Positions 57,976 through 64,000 of a DNA stretch of 64,000 nucleotides are shown here, piece after piece. Origin of the DNA: Holosporaceae bacterium (GTDB lineage: Bacteria; Pseudomonadota; Alphaproteobacteria; UBA7879; UBA5542); the NCBI GenBank assembly GCA_022646525.1, contig CP060261.1:62001-126000 (forward strand), in the 5' to 3' direction. The translations under genes were made by a program, and so were the position numbers. The notes under the pieces are model-generated. The model was not told the origin of the DNA and searched no databases. It saw only the letters and a program-made list of their open reading frames with translations. Positions within the stretch are counted from its first letter, which is position 1, and the number at the start of each line of letters is the position of its first letter.

Positions 57976-59458
57976 ATGAGTACAACCGAAAAAGATTTAA
58001 GAGAAGTCAGGCTTAAAAAAGCCAATGAAATGCGCGCACTGGGGATGAACCCGTATCCCTATACCTTTGACGCAACACACAAAACAGAAGAATTGCACGA
58101 TAAGTTCGGGCACCTTGAAGACGGTCAGGAAACAAATGAAACTGTTTTTGTTGCAGGGCGTATACGCGCTATTCGCAACAGCGGCATGTTTATAGACTTT
58201 ACATGATGTGACGGGTGCCATTCAAATTTTCTCCTCCATCAAAACGCTCTCGGAAGACATAATCAAGACCCTCGAGTTACTTGATATCGGTGACTGGATT
58301 GGTGTTTCGGGCCCTATTCGCCGCACAAAAAGGGGCGAGCTTACAATTAACAATGAAAAGGTAACAGTGCTGTCAAAGTCTCTGCTGCCCTTGCCTGAAA
58401 AATATCATGGACTCACAGATATTGAGACACGATATAGACAAAGGTATGTTGACCTTATCGTAAATAAAGAAAGTGGCGATCGTCTTAGAAAGCGCAGCAT
58501 CATTATTGCATCTATGCGTACCTTCTTAGCAGAAAAAGGCTTTTTAGAAGTTGAAACCCCTATGCTTCATCTCATCCCCGGGGCTTCTGCGAAACCTTTC
58601 TTAACACATCATAATGCATTAAATCTCCCCATGTATTTGCGGATTGCACCAGAGCTTTTTTTAAAAAGGCTAATGGTCGGTGGCCTTTCTGATAAAATTT
58701 TTGAAATTAATCGATGCTTTAGGAATGAAGGCATATCACCCCGCCACAATCCTGAATTCACCATGATGGAATTATACCAAGCATTTGCTGATTACACTGA
58801 TATGATGAAGATTACCGAAGAAATCATTCAGAATGCGGCCTTGAAAGCAAATGGCACAACAAAAGTCATCTATAATGACCACGAAATCGACCTATCATCA
58901 CCTTGGCCAAGAAAATCGATGATCGAACTCGTCAAAGAAAAGACAGGGGTTGATTTCAGCACCATCACACGTGTGGAAGACGCCAGAGAGGCTGCCAAAA
59001 AAATTGGCGGCATTCCTCTTGAAGGGGCCGACTCTTGGGGGAAAGTAATTGAAGCCGTGTTTGGCGAAAAAGTTGAGCCTACTCTCATTCAGCCCATTCA
59101 TGTAACAGACCATCCGTTAGATATCTCGCCACTTGCTAAAGTACACCGAGATGATCCCCGTCTTACGGAGAGATTTGAAAGCTACATCAACACATGGGAA
59201 GTGGCCAATGCGTTTTCTGAGCTCAATGATCCCATCGAACAAGGAAAGCGCTTTGAAGCTCAGGTAAAAAACAGAGAAAAAGGTGACGAAGAAGCCCAAC
59301 ATATGGATAAAGACTACTTGAATGCATTGGAACACGGCTTGCCTCCAACTGGCGGCCTTGGTATTGGAGTGGACCGACTTACAATGATTTTAACCAATGC
59401 ACCCAGTATTCGTGATGTCATCGCCTTTCCAACCATGAAACCAAAGGATGAAAAGTGA
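57976..59458 (+). CDS. lysS: Lysyl-tRNA synthetase, class II, one indel
   Basis: Charges tRNA-Lys with lysine. The OB-fold anticodon-binding domain starts MSTTEKDLREVRLKKANEMR and has GRIRAIRNSGMFID. An extra T near 58201 shifts the frame; removing it gives IDLHDVTGAIQIF. The catalytic domain carries class II motif 1 (FLEVETPMLHLIPGASAKPF), motif 2 (INRCFRNEGISPRHNPEFTM) and motif 3 (GLGIGVDRLTMIL). The usual EIANAFSELNDP reads EVANAFSELNDP. The stop overlaps the next start (GTGA). About 494 residues. Confidence 0.96.
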
Positions 59459-61109
59459 TTCACAAGAACCCTGCACCTAAATTAGATTATCTTTTTCTAA
59501 TCATCGGCTTAGGGGTTCTTTTTCTCGTTGGGCTTGGCAGTCGCCCTTTATCTTCTCCTGACGAAGGCCGGTATGTTGAAATTCCAAGAGAAATGGTAGT
59601 ATCAGGAGATTATGTCACCCCACACCTGAATGGGCTGAAATACTTTGAAAAACCCCCTTTCGTATACTGTCTGGAAGCGGCCCCTTTAAAATTGGGCTTC
59701 ACATCTGAATTTGCCATGCGTCTGCCGATTGCTTTTTTTGCTCTCTTAGGGTGCCTGGTTTGCTATGCCTTTGCCACACGGATTTTTAGCCGAAGTGCGG
59801 GGCTTATTAGTGCAGCTGTTCTTGCAACTTCAACTTTATACTTTGCCCTCAGCCGTATTATTTTGCTTGATCTCGTCTTTAGCGTATTGATTGCGGCTGG
59901 CTTATTTTCATTCATTGTTGGCATAAAGCTATCCCCCGGCAAAGAAAGACGTTTTCATCTTTTAATCACTGCAATTACGACGGGTTTAGCGGTTCTTACC
60001 AAAGGGTTGATTGGTATTGTATTCCCTCTGGGCATTATTGGTTTGTGGGTTATTTTATTAAATAAATGGCACATTTGCGCCACTTTATCTCCCCACTAAT
60101 TTAACTACATTTTTTTCTTATCGCTGTGCCTTTGGCACTATTTTGTTTTCACAAGAAAATCCCCAGTTTTTTGACTTTTATTTTCTTCATGAACACTTTG
60201 TCAGATACCTTACAACCGTACATCGGCGCTTCCAGCCCTTTTGGTTTTTTATTCCCATCTTCATAGTTGGGTTTTTACCTTGGATTTTTTTCCTACCAAA
60301 AGCGACTAAAAATTTTATCCCATTCAAAATAAAAAATTGGAAGGTATATGATGTAGAAGCCTTTCATATTATTTGGTTTTCATTCGTTTTTTTGTTTTTT
60401 TCTTTCTCTTCCTCAAAACTAATCCCCTACATTCTGCCTGTTTTCTTTCCTGCCGCGGTTGTTGTCGGACGCTATGTCTCATACATCATTAAAAATGAAA
60501 AATCTTATAAAATTGAAGCATGGGGATATACCTTCATTTCATGGGGACTCGCCTATGGCATTCCACATTTCCTGCAGCTAAGAAATGATCCAGATTTATA
60601 TGAAGCTCTGTTGCCATATCTAAATACCCTAAAACCACTTCTATGTACGGGCAGCATTCTGTTTCTTTTATTCAGTTACAGCAAGTTTGCCAAATGGGGG
60701 TTTGTCGTCATTCTCATCACTCAAATCAGCTTTCTTTACATCGTCAATGCTGTTGGTCCTTTTTTACAAAAAACCAGCATGAAACCTTTTGCTGAATACA
60801 TTCAAAGCAATCAATCCCCTGCTACTGAAGTTGTGGTTTATGGCTTTTATCCACAAGATCTTCCTTTTATTTAAATCGCACTGTGAAAATTATTAATTGG
60901 AGTGGTGAACTTGATTTTGGAAAAAAATCTCTCCTCGTAGCACAACGTTTCTTACTAATAATGGATTTAAAAAATTTTGGGCAGAAAAAAGAAATGTATG
61001 TGTGATTGCACAAACATCTCGTGCAATTGAAATTCCTTTTCCCACTCAAAAAAAACGTGAATCTTTTTTACACGAAGACTACACATTAATTTGTAAAAAC
61101 AACCCATAA
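59455..61109 (+). CDS. arnT: ArnT-like aminoarabinose/glycosyl transferase (GT39), two indels
   Basis: An inner-membrane GT-C enzyme that moves a sugar, by family precedent L-Ara4N, from undecaprenyl phosphate onto lipid A on the periplasmic side. The start is GTG 59455, overlapping the lysS stop. The catalytic first periplasmic loop reads SRPLSSPDEGRYVEIPREM, followed by HLNGLKYFEKPPFVYCLEAA. A slip near 60090-60140 precedes ENPQFFDFYFLHEHFVRYLT, a strong ArnT motif, and another lies near 60873. The restored end is SFLHEDYTLICKNNP at TAA 61107-61109. Several membrane spans are obvious. GT39 relatives act on other lipids, but the neighbours support lipid A modification. Confidence 0.85.
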
Positions 61110-61130
61110 TCCTTGTAGAAAGTTTTTAAA

Positions 61131-62291
61131 ATGGATACAAAAAATCATTCATTTCTTCCGTTTGCAAAACCCTGTCTTTCTGAAGCAGCAATCGAAGAGG
61201 TTGTTGAAACACTAAAATCAGGGTGGATAACAACAGGCCCACGCGTTAAAAAATTTGAAGAAGACTTGGCCGCCTATGTGAGCACACCCTATGTTGCCTG
61301 TTTATCCTCTGCAACAGCAGGCCTGCACTTAGCCCTAGCTGCACTAAATTTACACCCAGGCGATGAAGTCATTACAACGGCCTTTACCTTTATCGCAACC
61401 TACAACACAATTGTACAAGCAGGAGGCACCCCTGTACCTGTAGACGTTGAGCCTGGCACCTATAATTTAAATTGTGATTTGGTAGAAAAAGCCATTACCC
61501 CTAAAACAAAAGCTATTGTTCCTGTTCACTTTGCAGGCGCCCCTGTAGATTTAGATCGCATTTATGATATTGCCAAGAAGCATCACTTACGGGTAATCGA
61601 AGATGCAGCCCACGCCATTGGCACAGAATACAAGGGCAAAAAAATAGGCAGCTTTGGCGATACACAAGTATTTAGCTTTCACCCTAATAAAAATATGACA
61701 ACAGGTGAAGGGGGTGCTTTATCCTCGTCAAACAAAGCCATGCAAGAATTTGTGCCCATGGCCCGCTTCCACGGCATTAACCGAGAAGCCTGGAATCGTT
61801 TTGCGAAAGATGGATCTCAACTTTATGACGTCAATATGGCGGGCTTTAAATACAACATGATGGATATACAAGCTGCCCTTGGTATTCATCAACTAAAAGC
61901 ATTGGATGGCTTTATAAAAAACAGACAAGAACGTGTTGCCATTTATCAAGAAGCATTAAAGGGGATCGCGTGTTTAAGCCTACCTAAAGCCCCCAACTAT
62001 GACCACAATCATGCGTGGCACCTCTATGCACCCACAATTGAACCAAAAATTGCTGGTATAGATCGAAACAAGCTCATAGAAAAAATGAAAGAAAAGAATA
62101 TTGGTCTTGGTTTACACTGGCAAGCACCACATTTATTCTCTTTTTATCGTAAACAGTTTGGCTTTAAAGAAGGCATGTGCCCTGTTGCTGAAAATATTGC
62201 AGACAACATCTTTAGTCTTCCCCTTTTTCCTCAAATGACTGATGATGAGCAAAACCGTGTAATAGAATCTTTGAAGGAAGTGTTAAAGTAA
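61131..62291 (+). CDS. arnB: ArnB-like UDP-sugar aminotransferase
   Basis: A PLP enzyme that in the L-Ara4N pathway converts the UDP-4-keto-pentose into UDP-L-Ara4N using glutamate. The intact 386-residue product has SGWITTGPRVKKFEEDLAAY, cofactor-binding SSATAGLHLALAAL, Asp158 (VIEDAAHAIG) and the Schiff-base Lys187 (SFHPNKNMTTGEGG), then RFHGINREAWNRF and WHLYAP. It begins 21 bases after arnT and lies five bases before arnC. By fold it could also make other 4-amino sugars; context decides. Confidence 0.9.
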   Translation: MDTKNHSFLPFAKPCLSEAAIEEVVETLKSGWITTGPRVKKFEEDLAAYVSTPYVACLSSATAGLHLALAALNLHPGDEVITTAFTFIATYNTIVQAGGTPVPVDVEPGTYNLNCDLVEKAITPKTKAIVPVHFAGAPVDLDRIYDIAKKHHLRVIEDAAHAIGTEYKGKKIGSFGDTQVFSFHPNKNMTTGEGGALSSSNKAMQEFVPMARFHGINREAWNRFAKDGSQLYDVNMAGFKYNMMDIQAALGIHQLKALDGFIKNRQERVAIYQEALKGIACLSLPKAPNYDHNHAWHLYAPTIEPKIAGIDRNKLIEKMKEKNIGLGLHWQAPHLFSFYRKQFGFKEGMCPVAENIADNIFSLPLFPQMTDDEQNRVIESLKEVLK

Positions 62292-62296
62292 AACCC

Positions 62297-63249
62297 ATGA
62301 AAAAAATATATCTTTCCGTCGCAATCCCTGTTTATAACGAGCAAGAGAGTTTGCAAAAACTCTCCGATCGACTTATGACCGTTCTTGAAAAAATAAAAGA
62401 ACCTTATGAAGTCATTTACACGAATGATGGCAGTAAAGATGACTCCATTCATATTCTTAGAAACTTGCAAAAAAAATACCCAAAGCATGTGCGTGTTATT
62501 GATTTCAGTGGCAACTATGGCCAACACATGGCAATTATGGCGGCTTTCGAACAAGTAAACGGTGAGGTTATTATTAACTTGGATGCAGACTTACAAAACC
62601 CCCAGAAGAAATCCCTGTTGTTAGACCTATATAAAAGGGACACGATGTGGTAGGCAGTTATCGCTTAAAAGAAGTGATCACGTCTGGCGTCATTAGCTCT
62701 CGTTTTGCAAATCATGTTCGTTTTGCATTAACAGGCACACGCATGCGCGATCAAGGATGTATGTTCCGCGCCTACAGCCGCTCGATTGTCGATCAAATTG
62801 TTGAGGGTACAGAATCATCCACTTTTATTCCCGTTCTTGCCTGGAGAATGGCACAAAAAACCCTACCGAAGTGGGGCTACGTCATGATGCACGTGAAGAT
62901 GGTGACTCAAAGTACGGCATGTACGAACTTATTCGTGTTGCCATTGACTTGGCCACAAACTTTTCTATGCTTCCCATTCAATTTTTTACATTTTTTGGCA
63001 TGGTAGTATCAGGGCTTAGCTTTTTACCCTTGTGTTTCACATGCTTGGCCGTCGCCTGATCTATGGCCCCGAAGCAGAAGAAGTGTATTCACGCTTATCG
63101 CAATCATTATTTTCTTAATCAGCGTTGCCATTATGGGTATTGGCATCATTGGCGAATATGTAGGACGCATATACCAAGCCCTTAATCGACGTCGCTATAC
63201 AATTCGTCAAATTATACAAGACGCATCTTTAGAAAAGGACAAAAAGTAA
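62297..63249 (+). CDS. arnC: ArnC-like undecaprenyl-phosphate sugar transferase, frameshifted
   Basis: A GT2 enzyme that in this pathway loads formyl-L-Ara4N onto undecaprenyl phosphate. Residues 1-110 are normal: SVAIPVYNEQESLQKL, VIYTNDGSKDDSIHILRNLQ, DFSGNYGQHMAIMAAFEQVN and the DxD-type NLDADLQNP. Slips near 62620, 62860 and 63050 break the later part. Pieces in order are VVGSYRLKEVITSGVISSRF, ALTGTRMRDQGCMFRAYSRS and EDGDSKYGMYELIRVAIDLA, then two membrane spans. The gene ends TAA 63247-63249 directly next to the next ATG. Related polyprenyl transferases exist, but DQGCM and the KYG motif fit ArnC. Confidence 0.82.
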
Positions 63250-64000
63250 ATGTTCAAAAAATTTCATTCTTGGTGCAAATGGCTTCATCGGAAGCAACCT
63301 AACCGAACAAATTCTGCGTGAAAAAGATTGGCATGTTTCTGGATTTGATGTCTCTGACCACAAGCTTGAAGAATGCCTGGCCATCAAAATTTTGACTTTA
63401 AAAAGGCGACTTATTTGATCACGAACAGTGGATAGAAGAAAAGGTAAAAGAAGCCGATGTTGTTTTGCCATTGATTGCAAATTGCAAATCCAGCCCTTTA
63501 CGTTTCAGATCCACTTCTTGTTTTTAAGCTGGATTTTGAATCAAACCTTCAAGTCATTATGGTGTGTTTCAATATAAAAAGCGCATTATTTTCCCTTCTA
63601 CATCTGAAGTTTATGGTATGTCCTCAGACACCCCTTTTGATGAGGAAAAATCAAATCTCGTTTTAGGACCTATTCACAAACAACGCTGGATTTATTCGTG
63701 CGCCAAACAGATGTTAGATCGTGTCATCTATGCATATGGTATCCACGAAAAACTTGATTATACCCTCTTCCGGCCTTTTAACTGGTTAGGGGCCTAAAAT
63801 GGATGATGTTTTTTGCTAAAAAGAAAACTCTTCTCGTGCCATCATTCAGTTCATTAACAATATCCTTTATCAACGCCCTATAAAGCTTATGGACGGCGGC
63901 AAGCAAAAAAGGTGCTTTACATTTATTGGTGATGGGGTGTCTGCCCTTGTGAAAATGATTGAAAATGAAAACGGCGCGGCCTCCGGTCGTATCTTCAACA
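63250..64000 (+). CDS. arnA: ArnA-type UDP-glucuronate decarboxylase, stand-alone, partial
   Basis: An NAD-dependent oxidative decarboxylase that makes the UDP-4-keto-pentose used by ArnB. The ATG directly follows the arnC stop, so the formyltransferase domain found at the N-terminus of E. coli ArnA is absent. After restoring a missing base near 63262 it reads FILGANGFIGSNLTEQILRE (Rossmann GxxGFIG). The catalytic PSTSEVYGMSSDTPFDEEK and WIYSCAKQMLDRVIYAYG (Tyr-x3-Lys) are both visible, then FRPFNWLGA. Slips near 63390, 63480, 63550 and 63800 interrupt it. It runs off the right edge in the part AASGRIFN. Confidence 0.82.

Noticed and set aside
57976..58230. Programmed frameshift in lysS and other genes
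   Set aside because: No slippery heptamer with downstream structure is visible, and the slips are scattered through many unrelated genes in short homopolymers, which fits error better than recoding.

Overview
The window reads as a chromosomal piece of an alphaproteobacterium with moderate to low GC. The GapR/DUF2312 protein, the zinc-lid adenylate kinase inside the ribosomal cluster, the Grx4/BolA pair and the ppiD/tpiA divergence support this. Several traits are compatible with a host-associated Holosporales- or Rickettsiales-like lineage, but I cannot fix the genus from sequence alone. All six tRNA genes encode their 3' CCA. I see no rRNA gene, CRISPR array, insertion sequence or prophage, and no gene-free stretch longer than 300 bases.

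Layout. Positions 1-2300 (all minus strand) hold a broken secreted protein, tRNA-Asp, tRNA-Val, HU and a broken methyltransferase. Positions 2301-33560, read right to left from a good promoter at 33532-33560, are one uninterrupted information-processing cluster: tRNA-Tyr, tRNA-Gly, tuf copy 2, tRNA-Trp, secE, nusG, rplK, rplA, rplJ, rplL, rpoB, rpoC, then rpsL, rpsG, fusA, tuf copy 1, then the S10, spc and alpha ribosomal operons with secY, adk, rpoA and rplQ, closed by a strong hairpin at 2301-2330. Internal promoters are visible before rpsL and before the rplJ leader, and a hairpin attenuator lies before rpoB. Positions 33577-38375 hold a sugar aminotransferase, tRNA-Arg, pgpA, a DedA membrane protein, gapR, a secreted V8-like serine protease with an acidic tail and a small secreted protein. 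Positions 38454-45467 form a long minus-strand run: CDGSH protein, ffh, rpsP, rimM, trmD, rplS, an isolated atpC, a HIT protein, a XerC/D recombinase, an anchored hypothetical and obgE. Positions 45589-54627 hold an esterase, a parvulin-like PPIase, a polyprenyl synthase, a NPPY methyltransferase, clpX-lon and ppiD. Positions 54713-64000 read rightward: tpiA, an S9 peptidase, bolA, grxD, lysS and an arnT-arnB-arnC-arnA cluster for 4-amino-4-deoxy-L-arabinose modification of lipid A.

The dominant oddity is that about half of the genes, including rpoB, rpoC, rpoA, fusA, nusG, many ribosomal proteins and lysS, are interrupted by single-base indels, nearly always in short homopolymers. Two tuf copies that are otherwise almost identical differ by exactly such an indel (C6 versus C5). 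I therefore read most broken genes as intact genes in a sequence with residual indel errors, and give their full extents across the slips. Genes with several slips where essentiality is not certain (atpC, the methyltransferase, the first aminotransferase) might still be true pseudogenes.

The most interesting biology is the L-Ara4N lipid A cluster with a stand-alone decarboxylase, the secreted protease and its small tailed neighbour, the atpC gene stranded between rplS and a HIT gene, a CDGSH iron-sulfur gene overlapping ffh, and an unusually long Ala/Glu-rich tail on ribosomal protein S16.
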